A stretch of DNA of 64,000 nt from Myxococcota bacterium (GTDB lineage: Bacteria; Myxococcota_A; Bradymonadia; UBA7976; UBA1532): the NCBI GenBank assembly GCA_023150895.1, contig JAKLJY010000009.1:1-64000 (forward strand). The letters run 5' to 3'. Of this stretch, positions 16,382 through 23,860 are shown piece by piece. The stretch's first letter is position 1. Each line of letters opens with the position of its first letter. The position numbers were made by a program, and so were the translations under genes. Under the pieces are notes generated by a model, which had not been told where the DNA came from, ran no database searches, and saw only the letters and a program-made list of their open reading frames with translations.

Positions 16382-17382
16382 CGGGCGGCCTTCGGCTCGA
16401 CGAGGCGCGCCCCGTCCCCCGGCCTTGCGATGAGGACCTCGCGGGCGACCGGGCGCAGGGTCTCGGCGACCACGGCCTCGTCGGCGCGGCGGCAAAGCGC
16501 CTTGACGTGCGGCCCCGCGTCCATCGTGGTGAAGACGCGCCCAAGGGCGTGCAGCGCACCGAGCGCGTCGAGCGCGGCCAGGGTGCCCGGCGTCCAGTAT
16601 CGCAGGGGCGGTCGGGTGGCGAGCATGCAAGCGTGCATCTTCAGGGTCGAGTGTTCCATGACCTCGCCGAGCGCGCCGAAATCCCCCGCGCGCACCGCCG
16701 CTTCGCCCGCCGCCAGGTCCGCGGGATGACTGGAGACCCAGGCGGGGTAGTACGGGCTCGTCTCTGCGCTCGCCGCCATTCCGTCTCGGCTCTTCACCGC
16801 CTTCGGGCCGACCGCGCACAACGCGATGACGAGAGAGACGTCGAACTCCGGGGGGGCCGGCACGCCCTCGACACCCGCGGTCTCGACGTCGATCCGGGCG
16901 AACCCGGGCAAGAGCGAGCGGGGCGCCGAGCCCGAACCACGGCGGACCAGCTCGACGAGCCGCCGGTCGAGCGGCGTGCCCGGATCGCCGAGGCCCGCCG
17001 CGTGCCACGCCGCGAGCCCGAGCGCCGCGAACCCGCTCGCCGAGCTCGCCAGGCCCGCCGCCGTCGGCACGGTGTTGCGGCTCGTCACGGCCGCCCGCCG
17101 CGTCTCGCCCGCGAGCCGCCGAACGTCGTCGAGGACCTTCGTGACCGGCGCGACGGGCGCGGGAAGACCGTCGAGGACGAACGTGTCGGCGGGGAGCGCG
17201 GCGTCGAAGCGGACGGTCGTCTCCGTCCCTGGAGCGTCCAGGGTCAGCGACAGGCTGCCGACCGACGGGCGGTTGTCCGTCCCGGGGGCTTTGCCCCAGT
17301 ACTTGACCAGGGCGATGTTGATCCCGGCGGCGACCGTCGCCTGACCTGCGCCACTCTGTGACCGAATTTCAGAACTGCCCAT
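16378..17382 (-). CDS. mvaD: Diphosphomevalonate decarboxylase
   Basis: 334-residue GHMP-family enzyme that phosphorylates and decarboxylates mevalonate diphosphate to isopentenyl diphosphate. Diagnostic segments: NIALVKYWGK (22-31), TVPTAAGLASSASGFAALG (104-122, ATP loop), RRGSGSAPRSL (147-157, with conserved Arg155) and MDAGPH (287-292, catalytic Asp288; most homologues have Asn where His292 stands). First gene of the minus-strand arm, overlapping phosphomevalonate kinase. With mvaA, mvk and fni this completes HMG-CoA to IPP/DMAPP inside the window. Confidence 0.95.
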   Translation of the reverse strand: MGSSEIRSQSGAGQATVAAGINIALVKYWGKAPGTDNRPSVGSLSLTLDAPGTETTVRFDAALPADTFVLDGLPAPVAPVTKVLDDVRRLAGETRRAAVTSRNTVPTAAGLASSASGFAALGLAAWHAAGLGDPGTPLDRRLVELVRRGSGSAPRSLLPGFARIDVETAGVEGVPAPPEFDVSLVIALCAVGPKAVKSRDGMAASAETSPYYPAWVSSHPADLAAGEAAVRAGDFGALGEVMEHSTLKMHACMLATRPPLRYWTPGTLAALDALGALHALGRVFTTMDAGPHVKALCRRADEAVVAETLRPVAREVLIARPGDGARLVEPKAAR

Positions 17383-17709
17383 CTTGACACACTCCGGCCG
17401 TCACGAAATCGCACACCCCGGCGGCCACCGCCACCTTCCCCGAATCGATGAATCGCGAAAAACGTCGCATTTTCAGCACCTTGAGTATCAACCGTCGACT
17501 CGGCCCGTCACCGCGTCGGACTTGGCATCATCCCTGCATTGCTTAGGGACAACGCCGGCCACTCGGTCCCTCCCTCCTCCGGGTGGCCGGCGCCCCCCCG
17601 TCTCCGCTTCGAACGCACCGTTCGCCCCGGCCGTCCCGGCCACCGCCCCCCGAGATTCAGGTGAACGCCGACCGACGGCTCGGCCGTGCGCTGCGGCGCC
17701 GTCGACGCG
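17383..17709. other. Non-coding gap (327 bp) upstream of mvaD
   Basis: AT content is visibly higher at 17440-17500 than in the surrounding genes, so the mvaD promoter is probably here. A hairpin, GCCGGCCAC (17554-17562) with GTGGCCGGC (17583-17591) and a 20-base loop, may end transcription of pepP, whose stop is at 17710; no T-tract is present. A sigma-54-like TGGCAT-N5-CTGCA lies on the plus strand at 17523-17538 but faces no gene. No convincing ORF. Confidence 0.5.
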
Positions 17710-19029
17710 TCACCCGAGGTCGAGCGCCACGCGCCCGACGAGGGCTTCGAGTTCGGCGATCTCTTTCGGGATGGCGGCCGTGAGCACGTCGGGCTCGGCC
17801 CCCGTGACCAGCACGTCGTCCTCGATGCGGATGCCGATGCCGCGGAAGGCCTCGGGCGCCTGTTCGTCCGTCGGCGAGATGTAGAGCCCCGGTTCGACGG
17901 TCAGCACCATCCCGGGTTCGAGGGCGCGCGACGTGCCGGCGAGGTAGTAACGGCCGACGTCATGGACGTCCATCCCGAGCCAATGGCTCGTGCGGTGCAT
18001 GTAGTACCGCTCGTAGCGCTTCTCGGACAGGGCGGTCTCCAGCGGGCCCTCGATGAGGCCGAGTTCGATCATGCCGCCCGCCAGCACCCGCAGTGCGGCC
18101 TGGTGGACCGCATCGAACGTCCGCCCGGGGCGGCACTGATCGATCGCGGCCTTCTGGGCGGCGAGCACGAGCGCGTAGCACTGCCGTTGTGCGTCCGTGA
18201 AGCGGCCCGAGGCCGGAAACGTCCGGGTGACGTCGCTGGCGTAGTACTCGAGCTCGCAGCCCGCGTCGATGAGCACCAGATCGCCCGCCTCGATGCGGCG
18301 GTGATTGGTGCGGTAGTGCAGGACGCACGCGTTGGGGCCGCTGCCGACGATGGACGAATAGGCCGTCCGCCGGGCGCCGCGGACCGCCCACTCGTACTCC
18401 ATGGCCGCCTGAAGCTGGTACTCGTAAACGCCGGGCCGACAGACGGCCATGGCCCGCCGGTGGCCCAGATCCGTGAGCGCCGCGGCCCGCCGCATGGAGT
18501 CGAGCGCCGCCGGCGCCTTGATCAGCCGGATCTCGTGCAGCAGATCCTCGGGGTCGAGGAGATCGCCGGGGGTGTCGTGCCCGTGTTTGCGCTGGAGCCG
18601 CGCCGCCTTCATGGCCCGAACGATCTGCTCGTCGTCGTCCGCGTTGCGCCCGAGCGAGAAGTAGAGCCGGCGAGCGCCCTTGAGCCACTCGGGCAGCGTC
18701 TTGTCGAGCTCCTCGATGGGGAAGGCCTTGTCGACGCCGAGGCGCTCGACGGCCCGGTCGACGCCGACGCGCTCTCCGTCCCAGACTTCTTTCGCGGGGT
18801 CGCGCGTCCGCAGGAAGAGCGCCACGCGGTCGCCGGCTTCGCGCTGGCTCGCGACGACCAGCACGGCCTCGGGCTCCTCGAAGCCGGTCAGAAAGTAGAA
18901 GTCGGACTCTTGCCGGTAGTCGAAGTGCACGTCGCGGTTGCGGATCAGCTCCGGCGCCGCAAAGAACACCGCCACGGCGTCCTTCTTTTCGAGTTGCCCC
19001 AGCAGGGCGTCGCGATGGCCTTTGAACAT
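17710..19029 (-). CDS. pepP: Xaa-Pro aminopeptidase, M24B family
   Basis: 439-residue cytoplasmic dimetal peptidase removing an N-terminal residue before proline. An N-terminal AMP_N-type domain (DYRQESDFYFLTGFEEPEA, 37-55) is followed by a pita-bread catalytic domain with all five metal ligands: Asp255 (IDAGCE), Asp266 (YASDVTRTFP), His349 (HRTSHWLGMDVHDVG), Glu379 (VEPGLYIS) and Glu403 (GIRIEDDVL). Length fits E. coli PepP. Divergent from the acyltransferase gene across 113 bases that must hold both promoters. Confidence 0.95.
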   Translation of the reverse strand: MFKGHRDALLGQLEKKDAVAVFFAAPELIRNRDVHFDYRQESDFYFLTGFEEPEAVLVVASQREAGDRVALFLRTRDPAKEVWDGERVGVDRAVERLGVDKAFPIEELDKTLPEWLKGARRLYFSLGRNADDDEQIVRAMKAARLQRKHGHDTPGDLLDPEDLLHEIRLIKAPAALDSMRRAAALTDLGHRRAMAVCRPGVYEYQLQAAMEYEWAVRGARRTAYSSIVGSGPNACVLHYRTNHRRIEAGDLVLIDAGCELEYYASDVTRTFPASGRFTDAQRQCYALVLAAQKAAIDQCRPGRTFDAVHQAALRVLAGGMIELGLIEGPLETALSEKRYERYYMHRTSHWLGMDVHDVGRYYLAGTSRALEPGMVLTVEPGLYISPTDEQAPEAFRGIGIRIEDDVLVTGAEPDVLTAAIPKEIAELEALVGRVALDLG

Positions 19030-19142
19030 CGAGTGTGGTCCCCAGAACGAAATCGCGTGAACCTAACATCGATGCCCGGGCGTCGAAAGGGGATGCGCGC
19101 CGCCGCTTCCGGCCTTCGCCGCGGGCCGCCGAGGCTTATGAT

Positions 19143-20498
19143 GTGCCCGTGACGCCCCTCTTCCTCCGGACCCTCTTCCTCGCCCTCGTGCGCCTCTTCT
19201 ACCCGGCCATCACGGTCTCCGGGCGCGACCGGGTGCCCGTCGCCGGGCCGGTCATCGTCGTGGCGAACCACCCCAACGGGCTGCTCGATCCGGTGGTGCT
19301 GCGGGTCGCGCTCTCCCGCCCGCTGGCTTTTCTGGCCAAGAGCACGCTCTTCGAGAATCCGCTGGGTCGGGCGGCGATGGCGGCGTTCGCCGCGATTCCG
19401 GTGTTCCGCGCCCACGAGGCGGACACGAGCCGGAACGAAGAGACCTTCGAGCGGTGCCGCCGCGATCTGGCCGCCGGCGGCTGGCTCGCGCTCTTTCCGG
19501 AGGGCACGAGCCACAGCGATCCGCAGCTCAAGCCGCTGAAGAGCGGCGCCGCCCGCATCGCGCTGTCCGTCGAAGCGGCCGCCGGTTTCGACGGCCGGCT
19601 CCGGATTCTGCCGGTCGGGCTGCTCTACGACGACAAGGGCACGTTTCGCTCCGCCGTCACCGCCGTCGTCGGCGAACCCTTCACCCTCGAGGGGCTCGGC
19701 TCGGCCTGGGCCGCCGACGAGCGCGCGACGGTCGCCGCCCTGACGACCCGCATCGGCGAGGCCCTCGCCGCGCTCGTGGTCTCGGCCGAGTCCGAGGAGG
19801 CGCAGCGGGCGCTGATGGCGGTGGCCGCCTGGACCCAGCCCGACGGGGGGCGCGACCGCCTGCGCGTCGAGGCCGAGGCCCGCCGCCTCGCCGTCGCCTG
19901 GCGGCGCCTCCGTATCGAGGATCCGGACGCCGCCGATGCGCTGACCGCCGCGTTTCGCCGTTACCGCCGGCTCGTCGAGACGCTCGGCATTCGGGACGCT
20001 GCGGTCTGGGAGGGCGAGACGACGCCGGGCCCCGCAGCGTTTGCCGCGAGCCTCGCGCCCGTCATCCTGCTCGCGCCGCTCGCGCTGCTCGGCGCCCTGC
20101 TCGGTTACCTGCCCTACCGCGCCGTGCGGCCGGTCGCGGTGCGGATGGCCGGGCGCCACACGGACCTCATCGGCACCCTGAAGCTCCTCGGCGGGCTGCT
20201 CTTCCTCGGCGTGACGTATCTCGGCCTCGCCGTGGCCGCGGGCGCCGTCGCCGGCCCCCCGGCGGGCCTCGCCGCACTGTTCCTCGGCCCGGCGAGCGGG
20301 TTCGTGGCGCTGCGCTTCGGCGAACGCGTCGAGCGCCGGCGCGAGCTGCTGCGGGCCCTGTGGCTGCGGGCGACCCGGCGGCACGCCGCCGAGGCCGTCC
20401 GCGCGCAGCGCGCTCGCCTCACGGCCGAGGTCGAAGCCGCGCTCGACCGCCTCGGCAAACCGCCGGGCGAGGAGAAAAAAGTGGGAGCGGCCGTGTAG
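19143..20498 (+). CDS. PlsC-type glycerophosphate acyltransferase, membrane-bound
   Basis: 451 residues. The N-terminal half is a glycerophospholipid acyltransferase domain: NHPNGLLDP (42-50), an HX5D variant of the usual HX4D catalytic box, and FPEGTSH (118-124), matching motif III. Residues about 310-390 form two or three membrane helices, and the tail is basic and helical. Likely acylates lysophosphatidate or a related lysolipid at the inner membrane; the substrate cannot be told from sequence. GTG 19143 has GAGG eight bases upstream; GTG 19149 is an alternative. A terminator hairpin spans its stop codon. An LplT-type transporter lies 2 kb away on the other strand. Confidence 0.85.
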   Translation: MPVTPLFLRTLFLALVRLFYPAITVSGRDRVPVAGPVIVVANHPNGLLDPVVLRVALSRPLAFLAKSTLFENPLGRAAMAAFAAIPVFRAHEADTSRNEETFERCRRDLAAGGWLALFPEGTSHSDPQLKPLKSGAARIALSVEAAAGFDGRLRILPVGLLYDDKGTFRSAVTAVVGEPFTLEGLGSAWAADERATVAALTTRIGEALAALVVSAESEEAQRALMAVAAWTQPDGGRDRLRVEAEARRLAVAWRRLRIEDPDAADALTAAFRRYRRLVETLGIRDAAVWEGETTPGPAAFAASLAPVILLAPLALLGALLGYLPYRAVRPVAVRMAGRHTDLIGTLKLLGGLLFLGVTYLGLAVAAGAVAGPPAGLAALFLGPASGFVALRFGERVERRRELLRALWLRATRRHAAEAVRAQRARLTAEVEAALDRLGKPPGEEKKVGAAV

Positions 20499-20516
20499 GG
20501 CGGCACGACCGCTCCC
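20472..20516 (-). terminator. Strong intrinsic terminator reading the minus strand
   Basis: GGGAGCGG (20483-20490) pairs with CCGCTCCC (20509-20516). After one mismatch CGTG (20492-20495) pairs with CACG (20504-20507), leaving an 8-base loop. On the minus strand the stem is followed by AC and six T. On the plus strand no T-tract follows, so its main direction is minus although it covers the acyltransferase stop codon. No annotated minus-strand gene ends here, which implies a transcript starting in the gap to its right. Confidence 0.65.
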
Positions 20517-20885
20517 GTGAACCCGCCGACAACTGGTGGGCAAACCGGATGCCGGGTTGAGTGGGTTCAAATGGATAGTCGCGTCGGGCACACGCGCCAT
20601 CCGATGAAGCCGCCGATTCGGTTGGGCAAACGCGAACCGGGAAGATTGGCTTCGAGAGGATGTTTACACCATCTACTTTCTGGGAATCCAGGGGTTTGCG
20701 CGGGCCCGGCTGCAAGAAGTGGCCGACACGCACATTCCTCACGACGTTTTCGATCTTCTCAATTTTCGTTTCTGCGTATGTCAATCAGGTAAAACCCTGA
20801 TGCCGGTCCGCCGAATCCTGCCCCCACGGGCGCCGATTTCGGGTAGTTCGAGTGGTCGCAGATCGGAAATCAAGGAGAGAGGCCC
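20517..20885 (-). ncRNA. AT-richer gap, possible small RNA on the minus strand
   Basis: About 370 bases with clearly lower GC than its neighbours and no convincing gene. On the minus strand a perfect TTGACA (20784-20779) could be a -35 box, though no good -10 follows at 16-18 bases, and transcription would end at the terminator at 20472-20516, giving an RNA of up to about 280 nt. A TTG-started frame on the same strand looks non-coding after about 45 residues. A small hairpin ATCAGG-N6-CCTGAT lies at 20784-20801. The right end holds the leader of the M48 gene with AAGGAG eight bases before its ATG. Transcription is unproven. Confidence 0.35.
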
Positions 20886-22076
20886 ATGAGCGACGAGCGC
20901 GAACAAATCAAAGCGATCTTCTCCCAGTCCCGCCCCGCCGCCTCGCCGGTCGAGGCGCCGCCCCCTGCGGACCCCGAGGCGGGGCCCGAGCGTCTCGTGC
21001 CCCCGACGGAGGGCCCGGCGAGCGCGCGGCTGCGGTTTCCGGACCTTGCGGCGCCCGCCTACGAGCACCCGGCGGACGCCGCCGCCATGGCTGCCCTGCG
21101 CCGGGTCCCCGGATTCGACGCGCTTCTCCGCCGTTTCGTCGGGGCCATCGGCGAGCGGCGCCTGCGGTATCTGTACCTCGCGTCGGCGGTGCGGGTGTCC
21201 GAACGGCAGTTCCGGGATGTCCACCGCGTCTTCCGCGAGTCCTGCGAGATCCTCGACCTGCAGCGCACGCCCGAGCTCTACGTCTCGCAGAACCCCATCG
21301 TGAATGCCGGGGCGATCGGCATCGACGAGCCCTTCGTCGTGCTGCACTCGGCGACGCTCGAGCTCTACCCCCCCGACGAGCTCCGGTTCGTCATCGGGCA
21401 CGAGCTCGGGCATATCCTCTCGGAGCACGTCCTGTACAAGACGATGCTGCGCCTGCTCCTGCAGATCGGGCTCGGCCGGGTCGGCCTGCCCGGGCTGGCC
21501 ATCCTCGGGGTCGTCGCCGCCCTGAAGGAGTGGGACCGCAAGAGCGAACTCTCCGCCGACCGCGCCGGGCTCCTCTGCCTGCAGGACGCCGAGGCGGCCG
21601 ACCGGGTGCTGATGAAGATGGCCGGCGGCCCGCAGATCGCGCAGATGGACACCGCCGAATTCGCCCGACAGGCCGACGAGTACGAACGCGGCGGCGACCT
21701 GCGTGACGGGGCGCTCAAGCTGCTGAACCTGCTGTGGCTCTCGCATCCCTTCCCCGTGCTGCGTCTCGCAGAGCTGCGCCGATACGTCGCCTCGGGTGCG
21801 TACGATCAGGTCCTGCGGGGCGAGTACACGCGCCGCGCCGACCTGGCGACCGCCCGGGTCGTCGACGACTGGAAAGCCGGCGCCCAGTCGTACCGGGACC
21901 GCATGGCCGAGTCCGAAGACCCGCTCGCGGCGTTTCTCCGTGATCTCGGCACGGGCATGAGCGACGTCGGGGCCGTGCTCAAGGAGAAGTGGGCGTCGAT
22001 CCGCGGCGGCGGCGCGTCGCCTCCCCCCGCCGACGAGACGCCGCCGAAGGCCCCGCGCGACGACGGCGAAACGTGA
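20886..22076 (+). CDS. M48-family zinc metalloprotease
   Basis: 396 residues. Zinc site HELGH (172-176) with the third ligand Glu221 in KSELSADRAG, the M48 (Ste24/HtpX/BepA) arrangement. The first 50 residues are Pro/Ala-rich and look disordered; only one hydrophobic stretch (about 188-212) follows the zinc site, so it may be peripheral rather than polytopic like HtpX. No clear signal peptide, so a cytoplasmic or inner-membrane location is most likely. Excellent ribosome binding site AAGGAG at 20872-20877. It converges with the phosphatase gene over a hairpin. Confidence 0.88.
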   Translation: MSDEREQIKAIFSQSRPAASPVEAPPPADPEAGPERLVPPTEGPASARLRFPDLAAPAYEHPADAAAMAALRRVPGFDALLRRFVGAIGERRLRYLYLASAVRVSERQFRDVHRVFRESCEILDLQRTPELYVSQNPIVNAGAIGIDEPFVVLHSATLELYPPDELRFVIGHELGHILSEHVLYKTMLRLLLQIGLGRVGLPGLAILGVVAALKEWDRKSELSADRAGLLCLQDAEAADRVLMKMAGGPQIAQMDTAEFARQADEYERGGDLRDGALKLLNLLWLSHPFPVLRLAELRRYVASGAYDQVLRGEYTRRADLATARVVDDWKAGAQSYRDRMAESEDPLAAFLRDLGTGMSDVGAVLKEKWASIRGGGASPPPADETPPKAPRDDGET

Positions 22077-22087
22077 AACCCGCTCCG

Positions 22088-22107
22088 ACCCGGCCTCAGA
22101 GCCGGGT
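22088..22107. terminator. Hairpin between convergent M48 and phosphatase genes
   Basis: ACCCGGC (22088-22094) pairs with GCCGGGT (22101-22107) over a 6-base loop, across the phosphatase stop codon. Its position between convergent genes suggests a shared bidirectional terminator; no T-tract. Confidence 0.45.
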
Positions 22108-22578
22108 GCGCAACCGCTCGAGCAGGGCCGCACACGCCGCGTCGACCAGCGCGAAGACGGACTCGAAGTCGCGGTCGGTGCCGTAGTAGGGGTCCGGCAC
22201 CTCGCCGAGCCGGCGGTCGGGCAGCTCGTCGAGCAGCAGCCCGAGGCGCGCCCGCTGCCCGGACCGCTCGAACCGCCGGATGTTGCGCAGGTTCGACTCG
22301 TCCATGGCCAGAATCTCGTCGTAGTGGTCGAGGTGCGCCCAGTCGAGCTGCCGACCCCGCTGCCCGGCGATGTCCACGCCATGCCGGCGGGCGACGGCCA
22401 CGCTGCGCGGATCCGGCGGCTCCCCGACGTGCCAGCCGCCCGTGCCGGCCGAGGCGATCTCGAAGCGGTGCGTGAGGCCGGCCTGCGCGACGCGATGGCG
22501 AAAGATGCCCTCGCCGAGGGGCGAACGGCAAATGTTGCCCAGGCAGACGAACTCGACGGCGAGGCGGGTCTCAGGCAT
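22096..22578 (-). CDS. Low-molecular-weight protein-tyrosine phosphatase
   Basis: 160-residue cytoplasmic phosphatase. P-loop VCLGNICRSP (11-20) with nucleophile Cys12 and Arg18, general-acid Asp129 in DPYYG (129-133), and SAGTGGWHVGEPPDPRS (43-59), all family-typical. The usual length is about 150-160. The start overlaps the end of the LplT-like gene by 8 bases. Some members control capsule or polysaccharide tyrosine kinases; no such kinase is in the window. Confidence 0.94.
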   Translation of the reverse strand: MPETRLAVEFVCLGNICRSPLGEGIFRHRVAQAGLTHRFEIASAGTGGWHVGEPPDPRSVAVARRHGVDIAGQRGRQLDWAHLDHYDEILAMDESNLRNIRRFERSGQRARLGLLLDELPDRRLGEVPDPYYGTDRDFESVFALVDAACAALLERLRTRL

Positions 22579-23860
22579 GCGGCGGCTCGAAGGTGATGGA
22601 CTTCAGGTGGCGGGCGCGGCGCAGCAGGTAGGCGAGCATCACTCCGCCGGCGAGCGCGGTGCACAGCGTCGGCGAGAGGCCCAGGTGCCCGCGCAGGCCC
22701 AGGTACCAGGCGCCCCCGAAGAAGATGAACAGGAAGTTCAGAAAGTTGTTCGCGGCAAACGCCCGCCCACGCCCCCCGGCCTCGATGGCCGCCTGCAGGT
22801 AGGCGTTGACGGGCACGAAGAAGATCGCCCCGAACAGCCCCGTGCAGAGGAGACATCCCACGGCGAAGGCGTAGGCGCCCGTCGCCGGCGTGAAGACCGG
22901 CCCGATGGCGAGCAGCGCCGTCTGCGCCGCGACCATGCCGAACGCGCCCGTCAGAACGACCCGGTTCGGCGCGAACCGCCGTGCGAGGGGGGCCGCGACC
23001 AGGCTGCCGACCACGATCGACACGCTCTGGGCCATGAGCAGCAACGAGACGCGGCTCTTTTCGCCGTCCGGGAGATCGAGCCACGCGGGCGCGGCCATCC
23101 CGTTGATGGCCTGATTGAGCACGCCGCCGTTGAACCAGAAAAGCGACATGCCGATCACGATGGCAAAGAGCGCCGGGCGCTCGGTGAGGCTGCGCAGCGT
23201 GTCACCGAGGCCCGCGAAGGGGTTGAGGCGCAGCTTCAGGGTCGGCCGCTGCGCCGGCAGGGGCGCGATTCGCAGGGCGAAACCCAGCCCGATCACGGCA
23301 AAGAGCACGCACGGCAACCCGACGAGCCAGACCGCACCGGTGAGGCGGTCCATGAGGGGCCCGGGCAGCGCGCCCCCGAGCAGCACCGCGAGGAACGTCG
23401 TCATCGCGACGATGGCGTTCGCCGACAGCAGGCGCGGCCCCCCGCCGATCATCTCGGGGAGGCCGCCGTACTTGCACGGTCCGAAAAACGCCGAGTGCAC
23501 CCCCATCAGGGCCAGGACGCCGAGCATCGCCGGCCAGCTCATCGTCGCGAGGGCCAGCATGCCCGCGCCGAGGATGGCAATCTCGACGAGCTTCATCACG
23601 ACCATGATGCGGCTCTTGCTGAAGCGCTCGCTGACCTCACCGGCGATGCCACCGAGCAGCACGAACGGTGCGGCGAAGACGGCGAACGCGAGCCCCTGTT
23701 TGTCCTCGCCGGGGAAGAGGCTGCCGGCCGCCAGCAGGAGAACAATCTGTTTGAAGAGGTTGTCGTTGAACGCGCCCAGAAACTGCGCGCCCAGGAACCC
23801 CTGGAAGCTGCGGTCCCGCAGGAGAGCGGGTTTCTCCGTCGCGCCGGCGGGGTCGGTCAT
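22571..23860 (-). CDS. MFS transporter, LplT (lysophospholipid transporter) type
   Basis: 429 residues with about 12 membrane helices. [10 protein letters not shown] (29-38) in helix 1 is the signature of the LplT/Aas-associated branch, whose E. coli member flips lysophospholipids inward for reacylation. [18 protein letters not shown] and [17 protein letters not shown] are further MFS loop signatures. The start is the ATG overlapping the collagen-like gene stop (ATGA). No acyltransferase is fused, but a separate PlsC-type acyltransferase lies at 19.1-20.5 kb. Coupling to a secreted collagen-like protein upstream is unexpected. Confidence 0.87.
   Translation of the reverse strand: MTDPAGATEKPALLRDRSFQGFLGAQFLGAFNDNLFKQIVLLLAAGSLFPGEDKQGLAFAVFAAPFVLLGGIAGEVSERFSKSRIMVVMKLVEIAILGAGMLALATMSWPAMLGVLALMGVHSAFFGPCKYGGLPEMIGGGPRLLSANAIVAMTTFLAVLLGGALPGPLMDRLTGAVWLVGLPCVLFAVIGLGFALRIAPLPAQRPTLKLRLNPFAGLGDTLRSLTERPALFAIVIGMSLFWFNGGVLNQAINGMAAPAWLDLPDGEKSRVSLLLMAQSVSIVVGSLVAAPLARRFAPNRVVLTGAFGMVAAQTALLAIGPVFTPATGAYAFAVGCLLCTGLFGAIFFVPVNAYLQAAIEAGGRGRAFAANNFLNFLFIFFGGAWYLGLRGHLGLSPTLCTALAGGVMLAYLLRRARHLKSITFEPPHA

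Noticed and set aside
15341-17008. Extended 555-codon frame for phosphomevalonate kinase
   Set aside because: The upstream part overlaps the decarboxylase gene and is Arg-rich shadow; the ATG at 16381 places the first GHMP motif at the normal position.
17523-17538. Sigma-54-like sequence TGGCAT-N5-CTGCA on the plus strand
   Set aside because: One mismatch in each half and no plus-strand gene downstream for over 1.5 kb; kept only as a remark.
20560-20580. GGTTCAAAT resembling a tRNA T-loop
   Set aside because: The flanking bases do not form the 5-bp T stem and no acceptor or anticodon arm can be built around it.
20419-20784. TTG-started minus-strand frame (about 121 codons) in the AT-richer gap
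   Set aside because: Only the first 45 residues look protein-like; the end is an Arg/Pro-rich shadow of the acyltransferase gene, and a terminator hairpin falls inside it.
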